A DNA stretch of 64,000 nt from positions 54,762,036 to 54,826,035 of the forward strand of contig OZ023270.1 in assembly GCA_964006375.1 (NCBI GenBank). The letters are read 5' to 3'. The stretch is from Tillus elongatus (Eukaryota > Arthropoda > Insecta > Coleoptera > Cleridae). The position numbers and the translations under genes were made by a program. This document shows, piece after piece, positions 1-11,489 of the stretch. The notes beneath the pieces were generated by a model. That model was not told where the DNA came from. It was given only the letters and a program-made list of their open reading frames with translations, and ran no database searches. Position 1 is the stretch's first letter. Each line of letters begins with the position of its first letter.

Positions 1-572
1 AATATTCCACCCCCCACACATTCAACCCCTAGTTTAATTTCAGAACAGAATACCAGATGTTTGATGAAATTAAAAGTTTTCTAATAAATAAACCTCATAA
101 CGTTATATTATACGTTATATGAGTTTTAACGATAAAATGTCAATTTTCACCAAATCACTCCCCATTCGTCCCCTACCCCCTAAAGCGATTTTACACAAAA
201 ACAATCCGAAGCGTTCATTTATCGAGTTCTAACTGTATACCAAATCTCCAGACGATATCTCAATTCGTTCTAAAGTTATCGTGGCTACAAACAGACAGAC
301 AAAAAAAATTCGTTCCCAAATCATGTATTCTATATGTTTTGATACTTTTTAAGAGGTTTAAGCGGAAAAAAATTGAATTTTTTGTTGCCGATGGGATACT
401 TCCTCACGTGACAATGTGGAAGTAAAATTATACATCAAGCACATGTAAATGCAAAGCTACAAAATGCATAAAAAATCAACAAAAATGCATTCACATCTAA
501 AACACACACTGTCTGCTTATCACTAAAACGTATCACCTGCTGCACTACATTAAAATATTCATCTGTTCTGTA
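1..572. other. AT-rich sequence, no gene
   Basis: I see no coding frame. Around 190-330 there is a stretch ending in an ACAGACAGAC-type run followed by a poly-A. Its style resembles the tail of the R repeat (sequence reading 'gagttatc...', then a short simple repeat), but I could not align the two convincingly. Confidence 0.4.
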
Positions 573-824
573 TTGTCTGAGCACGTTGTCCCTTTCGCTC
601 TGTACATTGGGAATAATTTTTTACTAATGCACGATAACGCAAGACCTCATGTAGCACGGATCGTCAATGAATATTTACATGAAGTAAATATTCGAACTGT
701 TAATTGGCCACCGCACTGTCCCGATATGAATCCTATTGAGCACTTATGGGATATATGTGTTAAAAAATGGGATATATGTGTTAAAAAATCTCGAATAATT
801 GTTCTGAATTTATTGATAGGTTAA
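573..824 (+). pseudogene. Tc1-family transposase, C-terminal catalytic fragment
   Basis: The frame encodes the end of a Tc1/mariner DDE transposase, the enzyme that cuts and pastes the element at TA sites. The second catalytic Asp is in the motif LLMHDNARPH and the catalytic Glu is in DMNPIEHLWD. I count 34 residues between them, which is the DD34E spacing of Tc1. The N-terminal DNA-binding part and first Asp are absent, and I found no terminal inverted repeats. Just after the Glu, a 21-bp unit is duplicated in tandem (748-768 and 769-789), repeating WDICVKK in frame. It is a dead fragment. Confidence 0.85.
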
Positions 825-1349
825 TTTATCAACCACCTTGAAAGTGCATTGAAAAAGTTGACCCTAACCATTTTAGTTTTACTTAGTCGATGCCTCTGCT
901 GGATTAAATTATCTTTATGTCTGCTGTTCTAACTCTGCACTTCAGCATGTGTGTCAAAACTTTTATTTTTCTCTCTCACCACCAACAATAGATAACTTGC
1001 ATGAATTTTCCATTACATCAATTTAACATTTACCTAATAGTTTTTCATACATTGAACATTATTACATACATGAAAATACTCAAAAACATATATAGTGGAC
1101 AGAAAGACTTTTAAAATAAAAAAGTGTCTAACTATTATCATGTGACCACAAATGTTCTGCTATTAAAAAATGTCGAATCATTATCATGTGACTGCGAATG
1201 TTCTGCTATTGGTCGTGATGTAGTTGGCTAGTAAATTAATATTGTGTTTACATTTGCCTTATGGTATGAAAAGTATGGTCGCTTGTTTCTCAACATCGTG
1301 GTGAATTTTATTCGTTTATTGTGTTTCTTCTAGTTGAATAGTATAAAGT
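825..1349. other. AT-rich spacer
   Basis: No coding frame. A phrase close to 'tatcatgtgac' followed by an 'aatgttctgctatt' block occurs twice, at about 1137-1160 and 1183-1206, a short direct repeat. Confidence 0.4.
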
Positions 1350-1361
1350 GTGCGTAATAAA

Positions 1362-1580
1362 ATGGGAGACAAGGGTTTTCAACAGGCACAATCAGATAAT
1401 TTGCCAAGAATTGACTTATTTATGATGACATCATTCTTTAGTGAAAATCCTGACTTCATAAGTGCTGAAAAAAAAGGAGCAAAAGAGTCTGTAAATAAGT
1501 CAATGGTAGTTAAACACATATTTAGCCAATTATCTCATGTACTTATTCATGTCATTTGCAATATAGTTTGCTCTAAATGA
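1362..1580 (+). CDS. Short ORF, possibly N-terminus of a YqaJ-type transposon protein
   Basis: The first ATG in the frame is at 1362 and the frame is 72 codons long. The segment IDLFMMTSFFSENPDFISAE, followed by KKGAKES, resembles the N-terminus of proteins annotated in insects as YqaJ-recombinase or SWIM-finger proteins. That resemblance is from memory and unconfirmed. After about residue 45 the frame looks unlike any protein I know, so it may be a fragment or a first exon. Confidence 0.3.
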   Translation: MGDKGFQQAQSDNLPRIDLFMMTSFFSENPDFISAEKKGAKESVNKSMVVKHIFSQLSHVLIHVICNIVCSK

Positions 1581-1699
1581 AGTCAACATCACATGGCAAC
1601 AACATAACCTCAAATCTACCATATGTTTTTGATAGAACAATGTTGTCTGAATTAATTACAGATAATTAATGGAACCAAACCTAATAATTTGGTTAATTT
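1581..1699. other. Spacer before LINE-1 3' end
   Basis: AT-rich, no gene seen. Confidence 0.3.
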
Positions 1700-1879
1700 T
1701 TATATTTCAACAACACACCATGAGGGCTTAGAGCCTAAATACTATCGTACCGTGGGTGTCGACAAGGAGGAAATAGGCAACTTGTTAATTCTGGACTTGA
1801 AGGTTGGGAGGTTCGGAGGAGAAAGAAAAACATGTGCCGGCAAGGAATTAAACAACTTGGAAGTCGTCGGGACAAATGA

Positions 1880-2419
1880 GCTGTCCAGGTACAGAGTTTT
1901 GGTGGTAGGCCGTAGGCCGAAAGTTTATTAAGCAGTGCTGCATGCCAGACCTGGTCGAATGCTTTGGATATGTCTAGAGCGACAATCTGGGATTCACTGT
2001 GTAGTTCCATAGACTTGTTCCAAGAATGGGTGACAAAGAAAAGGAGGTCAGCAGTTGATCTGCGCTGACGGAATCCATACTGCCTGTTGTGGATTAGACT
2101 GTTCTTCAAGAAATTTTAGTAATTCGGTGTTTATATACTTTTCCATCACTTTAGAGGCGACTGAAAGGAGAGAAATAGGCCTGTAGTTGTTAGCAAGCGC
2201 TTTGGATCCTTTCTTGGGGACGGGTTGTACTCGAGCAGTTTTCCAGTTACTAGGGAATATGCCTCTATTGTACAATGTCTGAAACAGACGTGTCAGGACA
2301 GGAGCAAGTTCTGGTGCGCATTTTTTGAGAACAATTGCTGGGATCTCGTCAAGCGCAGAGGCTTTCCTGGTATTAAGAGAAGATAGCATCTTTCGTACCT
2401 TTTTAGTTTTTTTAGTCAT
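1880..2419 (-). pseudogene. LINE-1 reverse transcriptase, N-terminal third
   Basis: Two frames (2419-2048 and 2109-1735) hold RT motifs 0 to 2A: SSLNTRKASALDEIP, IFPSNWKTARVQPVPKKG, NNYRPISLLSVASKVMEKY, then RQYGFRQRRSTADLL and IVALDISKAFDQVWH, which carries the first catalytic Asp. The part that should carry GVPQGS and YADD is deleted, so no polymerase activity is possible. Confidence 0.85.
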
Positions 2420-3691
2420 TTTATGCGCGGCATTGGGGGTTGAACATTTGGAGGTGGGTTGAGAGTAGAATTGCCCGCGAACAACGAGGCAAGAAGCTCA
2501 GCCTTGCCCAGGGTGGTAGAAACAATTTCATCCCCTGAAACAAGAGGTGGGAACGTGCTCTTGCAGAAATTATTCCCAATAGATTTAGCAAGAGTCCAGA
2601 AGGGTTTGCTGCCGTTGGAGCTTGAGAGGAGTTTGTTTTTGATGTGGTTATTAAACGAGTTTCTGGCGTCGTTAAATGCCTGACTGTTTTCTTGACTGGG
2701 ATTGTGTAGAAGCGTTTTGTGAGCTTTGACCTTTTTCAAGTCTGGCCTTGTAACAGGATTTAGAGGACCAGGGCTTTTGAATGGCTGAAGAGGTTTTCTG
2801 TGTACGTGGAATAAATAATTCCATGCCAGCTTGGATAGTTTTGGTGACGTTTTGTGAGATGGGTCAGGATGAGAGAAGCTGACAGACGCCCATGGAAATG
2901 GGAAAAAGTAATCCCACATTTCGTGCCAGTTCGCGGAGTTGTAGTGCCACATGATATGTGGGTGTGATGACTCTGTGACCTCGGGTTGCATTGTGCAGGA
3001 AGCAGTGACCATGCCGTGGTCTGAGCGACCAAGGGGGGCGGTGACTGATATCTTATAGCATTCAGGTTTTGTAATAAGAAGGATATCCAAGGGATTTGAA
3101 CTGTGTACTGGGATGCGAGGAAAGTAAGTAGGTTGCTGAACCATATTGACTAAATAATTACTGACTGCAAAGGCCTCCGCTGCTCTCCCTTGTGGATCGG
3201 TTTTTGAAGATCCTAGCCATTCTTTATTATGGACAATGAAGTCACCAAGAATAGTGACCTTGGAGGAAGGATATTCAGAATTCAGATGCTCGGTTTTTTT
3301 CAGAAAGATAGTCAAAGAGCTGGACAAAGTTGTTGTCAGATGGTGACTGGTAAATGCAACAGATGAACTTAGTTGCAGCCCTGAGAGATAGTTTTATCCA
3401 TAGTATGTCTTTTCTTCCAGCTTCTAAATTGGGGAGTCTGGTGCAGGGTAGATTGCTACGGACGTACACGCACACGCCTCCATGCAATCTGAAAGAAGTA
3501 AGGAGCTCATACCCCGGGAAATTAAGGTGATTAGTGGCTGTTTTGGCACTGATTTGAGTTTCGGTGAGGAAGAGGAGTTGGTGCCTATTAGCCTGGAGGA
3601 AATGGTGGATGGAGTTCAGGTTAGAATTTAGGCCACATATATTCGAGAAGGATATGTTAAATCTTGATGCCGGCGCCCCCTGTACACACAC
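2416..3691 (-). pseudogene. LINE-1 endonuclease (AP/exonuclease-phosphatase fold)
   Basis: Two overlapping frames (3691-3275 and 3327-2416) together cover the endonuclease that nicks target DNA. Visible motifs in order are FSNICGLNSN, LLFLTETQ (catalytic Glu), GGVCVYVRSNL, KFICCIYQSP, TILGDFIVHNKEW (GDFN-type motif) and PLGRSDHGMV (SDH motif with the catalytic His). The frame changes in the overlap near 3300. After the SDH motif a long linker leads towards the RT. Confidence 0.85.
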
Positions 3692-3752
3692 CCCTCTCCG
3701 GAGATCGGGATGGAGGGGTATTTTATCTCAGGAATCTTTGGTACATGGATGA

Positions 3753-3995
3753 ACCATCATCATTTTTGTTTATAAGGGAAACCGACTCATATACCAGAAC
3801 CGGAAACGTCCGTTGGGACTGCGCTGGCACCTTGATGTAAGGGGTGGTACCTCCTCGGGTGTGAAAAAAATCCTTTACTGTCACGTAAAGGAAAAGTCTA
3901 CTACCACCTGCTTGACTCCGATTAGTCGCCTCGTACGATGGGCAGGAGTTACCTTGGGCCTATTCTTTTAGTTAGTCCCCGGACCCACGGGGGAC
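3753..3995 (-). other. LINE-1 5' region with terminal hairpin
   Basis: The tract is upstream of the endonuclease on the minus strand and is GC-richer than its surroundings. Its 5' edge holds a strong hairpin at 3975-3995, with arms of GTCCCC-type sequence around a short loop. The style (a GTCCGGGGACTAA-like start, then CTCCTGCCC) is familiar from the 5' ends of some arthropod LINEs. I read it as 5' untranslated sequence. Whether it holds a self-cleaving ribozyme I cannot say. Confidence 0.5.
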
Positions 3996-4001
3996 AAAAG
4001 A

Positions 4002-4264
4002 ATTTTCCTTTCATCCCACTTTATAACTTTGCACCACTGCTTTCTAATACTTAATATGTACAGACAAACAACACACCTTGACCACATGGAAATTACAACC
4101 TAACTTAATAACGTATGATAAGAATATATCACTAATCTTCATTGTGAAAATGGGGAGGTACTTACATTAAAATGATCTTCACAACAATATAAGGTGGTCT
4201 TCTCAGATAACTGTGCATTTTCCTTTCCTCCCACTTTATAACTTTGCACCACTGCTTTCTAATT
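4002..4264. repeat. Direct repeat pair of about 48 bp
   Basis: The block at 4002-4049 recurs at 4217-4264 with few changes (shared core CCCACTTTATAACTTTGCAC). The first copy abuts the 5' edge of LINE-1, so the pair might be pre-existing host sequence. Confidence 0.7.
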
Positions 4265-4667
4265 TTAGCCACCTTTGGAACAATAAAAAAATAGTTTATC
4301 TAACAGTTTTTATAGTCATATTTGTACACATTGGTACTATACAGTATTTATATAAGCTTTATTTTCCATATTATCAAATAAAATCACCTGCAGAAGCCAA
4401 GATTCAATCAATAACTTGCAACACAGGATGTAAACACAGAGTTCGTTGTTGACCATTGTACTGTCCTGTGATGTCACAGATCAGGGTGGAAAAATAGTGG
4501 TGTTTGAAATCAATTATGAAATTCTCATTTTCAAATCTTTTTGCATCATAATTTTTGTGGTACCTATGTGAGATGAAAAAATATTACAAATCATCTTTGT
4601 GGGATGTCTATCAGATGTGATAAGAAAAAAACATGCAAATTGTCTATTGTCTGTAAACCGCCAGTGA

Positions 4668-4830
4668 GTATAGTGACATAGTTAATCAAAGCTGCCTCAG
4701 GTCCGGCCATCTTACACACTGCATACACTGATGAGGCTCGTCTACCAGCCAACGAGTCTATTTGGCTCTTCCATACAAGAGCAGGGTCAATGCTGAGACC
4801 AGAAAATTTCCTAGCAGACTTCCATACCAA
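4668..4830 (-). pseudogene. LINE RT thumb-region fragment
   Basis: The minus-strand frame contains KFSGLSIDPALVWKSQIDSL, then AGRRASSVYAV, which matches the region just after the RT core in jockey-like pol proteins (FLG-x-ID-x4-W pattern). The match fades after GPEAAL. It probably belongs to the same LINE family as the fragments at 5705-5935 and 19975-20213. Confidence 0.6.
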
Positions 4831-5704
4831 AGGAAAACTGGTTCCCTAACCTAAAGTTACATATTTAAACTTTTCGCTGCTCGAGGTGTATATATACACC
4901 AACCATTTTAATGCTCCAGATGTATATACCATATGCTGTGAAAAATATTTGGAACAGTTCCCTGCTACAATCGTATAGATACGTCAAACATCTGCTGTTC
5001 GGCCAGCGAATTGGAGATATTTATTGCACAAGTTTACAGTCCATTGTCTGAATACTGGGAATTACCCGAACGACTTAATTGAATGCTGAATTCTCTTTAT
5101 TAGAGTTCATTCGTGTGGTATTCTTACCTATACAGGCGAACAAAGTTGCATTTAACACAATAATACCGCATTTTGCATCTTAATTTTATCTTAAAATTTC
5201 AAATAGGTTGAGGATTGTTCTGATGAAGTTGTGGTTGAAGTTGAAAGTGAACATACAGAAAATCAAAGAGGAAAAGAATCTTCCCTCACATCCCCTTCTT
5301 GATTTTTGATGTATCTATGTATCAATGGTATGTTTTGATGATTTTAGATTTTCACGGCCAGTGCTGCTTAATAGTTTCAGTCCAGCTAATGAAGAATCCA
5401 GCAGCTATGATTAGCAAAACATCTAGCAACCCACTGAGTTTGCCCATGGCAAAACAGCACAGAAGCCATTTGGCATTCCAAATAACATGTTTTGTTGGAT
5501 ATTCTTATTTTTTATTGTTCATAAATATTATATTTTAATTTTACATATGTGGAAGGCAAGTAAACCCGGTTAAAAAAAAACAGCAACCATATCAGACATA
5601 ATCATGGTTGCAACAAGGCCACTTTGCTCTTTGACTGTAATGATTATTTTTTTTACATTAGTGAGGCCATTCTCATCACTCTTTAATCTCAATTTTTCCA
5701 CACA
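4831..5704. other. Non-coding AT-rich stretch
   Basis: No recognisable coding or repeat structure beyond AT-rich sequence and short ORFs without motifs. Confidence 0.3.
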
Positions 5705-5935
5705 AAAAATACTTTTTCACAATCATTGCAGATTGCAGATTCAGTAACACCTCCGTGGCAGCTGTTGGGGTTGAAGTCATGGCCCCTGTGATGCCAAGGC
5801 AAGCCATCCATCCTTTGGATCTTGCCTAGTTTTTGTTTAGCACTGGATTGTGTCACCTTAGGCCACCAGACCAGTGCCGCGTATCTTAACGATGGTCTGA
5901 CCACCCTTGTGTACAGCCAGCGGGCCATACCATAC
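5705..5935 (-). pseudogene. LINE pol fragment between RT and RNase H
   Basis: The minus strand encodes RWLYTRVVRPSLRYAALVWW, then PKVTQSSAKQKLGKIQRM, typical of the jockey/I-group pol segment before RNase H. After QRM the reading continues in another frame (ACLGITGAM, then STPTAATEVLL), so one frameshift is present. It is a short, dead fragment. Confidence 0.7.
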
Positions 5936-6000
5936 TAGGTCTTAATCCCCACGTTTTTTTTTTCCATATAGCCGCCTAGTGACGGCTAGGGTCATAACTG

Positions 6001-6003
<3 letters not shown>

Positions 6004-6094
<91 letters not shown>
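6004..6094. repeat. (TA)n microsatellite
   Basis: Uninterrupted AT dinucleotides over about 90 bp. Confidence 0.98.
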
Positions 6095-6096
<2 letters not shown>

Positions 6097-7114
6097 CGTT
6101 ACCTGTTGTTAGTTAAATTTTGTAACACATATTTCATGCAGTAATTGTTCTTTCAAATGTGCATCGATTCCAAATTCTAAAATTTGCCAATTTTGACCTT
6201 TAACTGTGACAAAATAATACATATTCGCTTCTTGCTTTGTGATTGTTCAAGATGCTTCGACCCATAATATAATCCATTTTAATTTTAACCTTATCAAATA
6301 TTGTTTATCTGTACCATAGTTTGGTCTTCTTAAGGAGCAACATTTTCTAACTCTTTGAACTTAAGCGCAACTTATGTACGATATTTCAATAAAATAACTT
6401 ATTTTAGAAGATGCCGAATTTACCAAAAAAATAAAAAAATCTAGAAAAACTGGTGCGAAGAAAACAATACTTAATTTGAAAAGTCAAACATTTTGTAAAC
6501 CTGGTGTAAAAAAAAAGGAATTATTAAAAATCTGTACCTATAGTTAAAATTAAATAGTATGTCTGTCTAATGTTCTAATGGAGAATAAAGAGTGAGGAAA
6601 CTAATGATTGCCTTCAAAATCAAGAGATTTTTACTAGTGGAGTTAAATCTTGTTTGAAAATGTTGGTGGCCAATTAATAGTTAATGGCAATGAATAGTTT
6701 TGGAAAAGGATAAAACGGAATAAATATTGCTAATTAATCATTATTAAATAACAATGATTAAGTAGCAGAAAATGTTAATAGTGTTAATTGCACTTGTGTT
6801 AACCGCATTCTCTTTTACTGACATTGTTGTGAAAAATAATATACTACTGTTCCACTGCAGAACTCAGGAATTTGTTGCCAAGGAATTTCATGTTCAAGGC
6901 CAATAAAAAAAAGCAACCAACAGTACTATTGAAAATATACTTTTAAGACAAGCTCTCCCTTTTGTATTGGAAATACAAAACGATGAGCAAGCTTCTGTAG
7001 TGAAATTCAGTAACAAGTGGCAACAATTACTATGTTCGAAGATTTCCTAAGAGAATTAAATAAGTTATAACGACGTCCCTCTGCAGGGAGCACTTTACTT
7101 TAATTCTCAGGGGG
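6095..7114. other. Non-coding stretch left of hAT-N1
   Basis: AT-rich, no long frame. I recognise nothing in it. Confidence 0.3.
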
Positions 7115-7122
7115 GTATGGAC

Positions 7123-7814
7123 TAGTGCTGGGAATTTATCCGTTTGTGTATTCAAATATTAGTTCCGAAAGCTTCACGACTATTCGAATTATTCGAATCT
7201 TCATGGGGTATTCGAATATTCATGGAGTATTCGAATATTCGTCGAGTATTAGAATATTCACACAGTAATAAACACTCCCCTAAGCCCATGAATGTGTCTC
7301 GTTATCATTTTTTGAATCTGCCTCTGTTTCCTAGAAAATTAACTATTTAATTATTAACTTTCAAATAATTCCGGAAATTTTTTCATTGTTTATTTTAGAA
7401 AAATTAATGACGATTATAATGTCGGTGTCATTGTGCTTATCACAACAGCAGTTAGGTTTTTAGTCATATTTACGTTATTTGCAAGTACATATATAAATAA
7501 ATAAATAAATCTGCATCTCGTGTATTTGCGTTTTAAGCTAAGAATGTGCTTAGTTAGAAAAATATGGCTAATTTATAATTTATTGTAGATGGTGTACATA
7601 TTGTTGAAACCAAGCAAATAGACCATATACAGTGCAAAGCTAACAAATTATTCATAATCCCTCATTTGAAGGATCTACTTTTTTCTCCTAGTGCTCCATG
7701 CGATGAGTGCTTCTAAGAATCTTCTGGGGATCATTAGAATATTAGAATATATTCGAATACACTCTCGTTGAAATAATTCATATTTGAACTATTCGTATTC
7801 AATTCCCAACCCTA
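7123..7814. mobile_element. hAT-N1: 692-bp non-autonomous hAT element
   Basis: Perfect 8-bp target duplications GTATGGAC flank the element (7115-7122 and 7815-7822). They fit the hAT preference nTnnnnAn. The ends are inverted: TAGTGCTGGGAATTTAT on the left, TAGGGTTGGGAATTGAAT as the reverse complement on the right. Both sub-ends carry many copies of a TATTCGAATA-like palindrome. There is no transposase, only a meaningless 68-codon frame, so movement would depend on an enzyme supplied from elsewhere. Confidence 0.9.
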
Positions 7815-7822
7815 GTATGGAC

Positions 7823-8192
7823 AGGTTCCTCAACGTTGTTGGTGACAGGATGAACTCTGGAGTGTCAAGTGCCAAGTGATTTTCTAAGATTACCTAGGTG
7901 TGGAACAATCCCTAAAGACACACCACTCTATAAGTACAAGGACACTCAAAGAGTAGAAAGCTCAAGCCTCACCAACCCGGACCTGCTGAGATGCTAATCA
8001 ATGAAAGCCAGATATAAAAGAGTTAACTAAGAAAGTGTAATTGAATTCTTTCTAAAATGTGACTTAAAATGTAGTTAACAAAATTTAAACGGTCAGGCTA
8101 GGTGACTGGTTACAATACAATGTGAACTTAAAATTGTTAACAAAAATTTTAAATTGAGTACACCCTGAGGGGATGTACTGCAAAAGGATACA
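7823..8192. other. Non-coding stretch between hAT-N1 and LINE-2
   Basis: No recognisable gene. It continues the sequence interrupted by hAT-N1. Confidence 0.3.
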
Positions 8193-8379
8193 ATTTATTT
8201 ATTTATTGAATACATGCCCAACAAGATAATTCAATTAATAGGGCACCATACAAAAAGAACAGTATGTAACAATATGAACAAAAAACACTTCAAAAAAAAA
8301 TTAAACTAAACTACAACATTAAAATACTGTGCAAAACATCACAAGGCAGAAATTCCACAAAACAGTACATATAATGGTT

Positions 8380-9658
8380 CTAATAACCGACAAAGTAAGA
8401 TATAGCCACCCTACGAATAACCGCAGCCTTATCCGAATAGAAGTCACACAAGTTTGCAATGTTATTAAAGTCAGAGCTCATTGTATAAACAGGTGATTTC
8501 ATATACAAGTTAGTCCTTGGTATTGGAGTCTTAAACACTCTCACCACTCTAGATGCAGCCCGTGGAACTGAGAAATTTAATTGCATCAATAAGTCTGGAC
8601 AACCAACTTTACCATGAAACAAGTTATGCAGGAACATCACAGGTGCAACTTTTCTAGGCGAATACAAACTGGGTATGCCTGCAAGTTGTCAAGGTCCACC
8701 TGGAGTCTTGAACAGTCACTAATATCGTGAACCTTGGAGTATAACTTGAGATCATCAGCAAATAATAGATGATTACCACAAATTACAGAGCTTATGTCGT
8801 TGATAAATAACAAAAAGAGTAGTGGGCCAAGACTGGAACCCTGTGGAACGCCGGAGCTAGCAGTGAAGGGTTCAGACTTAAATCCATTATAAAAAACATA
8901 TTGCACACGGTTAGTCAAGTAGGATCCAAAGAATGCTATCAGCCATCCATCAAGCCCCGCTAAATACAGCTTGTGCAGAAGTGTTGAGTGGTCAACACGA
9001 TCGAACGCTTTGGAAAAGCCTCTATAAATGACATCCACCTGACCCCGCCCATCCAAAACGTCACTTACATACTGTGTGAACAGCGATAAATTCGTCAGTG
9101 TTAAGCGCCCCTCCATAAACCCATGCTGGTATTGTGACAAGCGACACTTCACGACAGGATAAATACGAGCATACACAACTGCCTCAAAAATTTTAGCAAA
9201 ATTACATAGGATAGCTATAGGCCTGTAGTTGCTGACCCTCGAACGGAAGCAATGTGTGTGCAGCGACAAGTTAAATAGGGTTCTAAGGGGTTTGAGAAGA
9301 GCATGCACACAGTCCTTAATCAAGAAGGATGGCACCAAATCTGGTCCAGCAGTAAACTTGTTCTTGAGCTTCCTGATGGCTTTAAGAATTTCCTTAACAC
9401 CAATCACTGTCATACTGACTGCCATATGTGATGGTCCAGAGGTATCCACCGGTTCAGTGATGTATTGAGGACGGTACACACTTTTAAAATAGTTTCCAAA
9501 ACAGTTAACAATTGTTTGAGGCTTATTATAAACCATGCCATTTTAGTCAGACACAGTACTTGGAATGTTTCTTGCTCGCCTCCTTTCCTGTATGTGAGAC
9601 CAAAATCTAAAGGGATCAATCTTAAGAGACTCTTCAGTTCGACGGACATACTCAGCAT
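8380..9658 (-). pseudogene. LINE-2 reverse transcriptase
   Basis: The 9536-8637 frame holds RT motifs in order: LKNKFTAGPDLVPSFLIKDC, SNYRPIAILCNFAKIFE, QYQHGFMEGRLTLTNL, DVIYRGFSKAFDRVDH, GVPQGSSLGPLLFLLFINDI and the catalytic LLFADDLKLY. Two overlapping frames extend it: 9658-9410 upstream (the connection from the endonuclease) and 8667-8380 downstream, where RTNLYMKSPVYTMSSDFNNI resembles the jockey C-terminus. The Y of YADD is F here, which is common in LINEs. It is broken by frameshifts at both ends. Confidence 0.9.
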
Positions 9659-9904
9659 ATGCCTCTCGTAGCTTGTTTTTAACTATAGATCTAAGAAGAT
9701 TATACTCTGCATGATCACTATCACATTTATGCCTCCTATATATTGCATAGCACCTCTCCTTATTTTTATATCATTTATTATTTCATTAGTAAACCAGGGA
9801 GGAAATTTTCTGGATGACCTCTTGCACTGAGGAACATGTTGTTCAAAGATACTGTGAAGTCTGCCATAAAAGTAACTACAAGCCTCATCAGCGGTAGTAA
9901 AGGA

Positions 9905-10332
9905 CTACAGTTGAGACCAATCTTCATCAAGTATTGCAGCATACAGTGCAGGGTAATTGGCCTTTCGAAAGTTGTAAGAGACCTGATTGTTACATGGAAA
10001 GTATTTAGGACCATTGTAATTTTTCCTGAATTCAGGAAATATGCCTAAAGCAGGGTGATATGCATCTTCAGGCACTAGTGGATCCATATCATGGAGAATC
10101 AAGCAATTACAACTGGCAAACACAAGGTCAAGCAGCCTATTGTTTCTATTGGAAATATTATTAAACTGTGACAGATTAAAAAAAAATTAAAAATCATGGA
10201 TAGCTTTGGTTTTTGGATCAGTAATTTGTCCATAAATGAGGTGCATTAAAATCACCTATAATAACCAAATTTTTCAACAGCGAAGTGACAGACTGTTCCA
10301 GCACATTAAGGAAAAGTTCAAGCTGCACTGCT

Positions 10333-10407
<75 letters not shown>

Positions 10408-10679
10408 ACATGAAACACAATCTGATCCAAAGTGCACCTGCACGCAACAATATCAATAACTGGTACTGCCTCTAGAATAGCAGAGAAATTCAATTGAGCC
10501 ACCTGAACACAATGAATTGTCAAAAGTACTCCTCCACCAGATCTCTTAGTAGTAACATCCAGTCTTCTATCTGCCCTAAATACACTATATGAACGCGGAA
10601 ATAGCTCGGAATCACCAATGTCAGACTGTAGATTAGTTTCACTAAGAGCAATTATCTTGAATTCAGACAACCGACACAA
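9905..10679 (-). pseudogene. LINE-2 endonuclease remnant
   Basis: The frame 10679-10335 reads EFKIIALSETNLQSDI and RSGGGVLLTI, matching the N-terminal half of a LINE endonuclease (catalytic Glu in LSETNL). It then runs into the (TA)n tract. The second half is in scattered frames; 10123-9905 contains the downstream MDPLVPEDAYHPAL-type segment of jockey elements. Confidence 0.75.
10336..10403. repeat. (TA)n microsatellite inside LINE-2 endonuclease
   Basis: About 68 bp of AT dinucleotide interrupts the endonuclease reading frame. The YIYIYI frames seen here are translation of the repeat. Confidence 0.97.
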
Positions 10680-10755
10680 TAGAGATCTTCTGTTTTAGTA
10701 CGTAAACCACGAGCATTCTGGTAATAAATTGGTATCTTAACACTGTTGGGCTGAT

Positions 10756-11118
10756 CTAGTTTAAAAAATCAATAGTCAGAACACTGTTAACATACTTAAT
10801 CTTGAGGTTTGCTTCACCATCATCCACCCTCCTCCTCAATTCACTGACCACAGACTTGGAGTATGCACTTTGCCTAGGGGTTCTGTCCTGCCTAACTCTG
10901 ACATTACGATACAAATAATCATCCTTGAGTCTTCCAGTCCTGCGCAGAATACTAAGAACCTGATGTTCATCAGAGAGAGTAACCTTTAGAGGTCTAGGAA
11001 CGGATGCACTGCTGGAATACCTACCCAGGCGAAATGGCCTAATCTGGGAGTAATCACTCTCAGGACACAACTTGTGGAGGATATTGTTCACTTCCAGTGA
11101 ATACAAAAATGAATACAA
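10756..11118 (-). pseudogene. LINE-2 ORF1 C-terminal part
   Basis: The minus-strand frame includes VPRPLKVTLSDEHQVLSILR, then RTGRLKDDYLYRNVRVRQDR and TPRQSAYSKSVVSELRRRV. This is the RNA-binding C-terminal region of ORF1 proteins in insect LINEs, with the typical KV-x-L and DRTP-x-QR patterns. The start is missing or frameshifted. Confidence 0.65.
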
Positions 11119-11489
11119 TGCAAAAAAAATTGTAAAAACAGCAAATTATTGGTGGACTGAAGTGTCACAAACTACTAAACGTTACGTTGGCAGTGCGTAC
11201 AAAGAAATATTACTTGTCTTCAGGTTTATTGGACTCTGCTGCACCCTGGGTGTTGAAGACGTGGATAGGTAGGAATGGCCTTAATCAAAAAAGAAAGTAC
11301 AGCTCACTTACATGCCACAGGCACTCGGGACTCTGGGAAAAACTGCCTCCCTCCCAGAAAAACTCACCATGTTCACTATCTAATCTTTCGCATATGCTCA
11401 ACGAATGCCTGTCAGTTACGACAATGGCACCTGCTCCAACCAAACCTGTTGATCATACTGTCTCCATATACAGGGAGGTTATATAGAGG
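11119..11489. other. Junction between LINE-2 and LINE-3
   Basis: No clear protein. It could hold the 5' ends of the two diverging LINEs. Short frames here have no recognisable domain. Confidence 0.3.

Larger units (their letters stand above)
1700..3995 (-). mobile_element. LINE-1: jockey/CR1-type non-LTR retrotransposon, internally deleted
   Basis: Read on the minus strand, the order is a GC-richer 5' region (3995-3753), an AP-type endonuclease, the start of the reverse transcriptase and a short C-terminal tail. The catalytic core of RT, including the YADD box, is missing. At about 1880 the RT phrase ending in WTAH passes directly into a LINE C-terminal phrase (SKLFNSLPAHVF, then FKSRINKLP) in another frame. 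The copy therefore has an internal deletion and is not the usual 5'-truncated LINE. Several frameshifts separate the ORF pieces. The 3' end near 1700 is approximate. Confidence 0.85.
8193..11118 (-). mobile_element. LINE-2: jockey-type LINE with AAAT-repeat tail
   Basis: On the minus strand the order is an ORF1 remnant (11118-10756), endonuclease pieces (about 10679-9905), RT (9536-8637) and the C-terminal tail (8667-8380). The 3' end at 8193-8207 is a short AAAT-type repeat, as in several LINE clades. The endonuclease region is interrupted by a (TA)n tract. Multiple frameshifts make it non-functional, but the RT frame of 299 codons is still long. The 5' boundary is uncertain. Confidence 0.85.
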
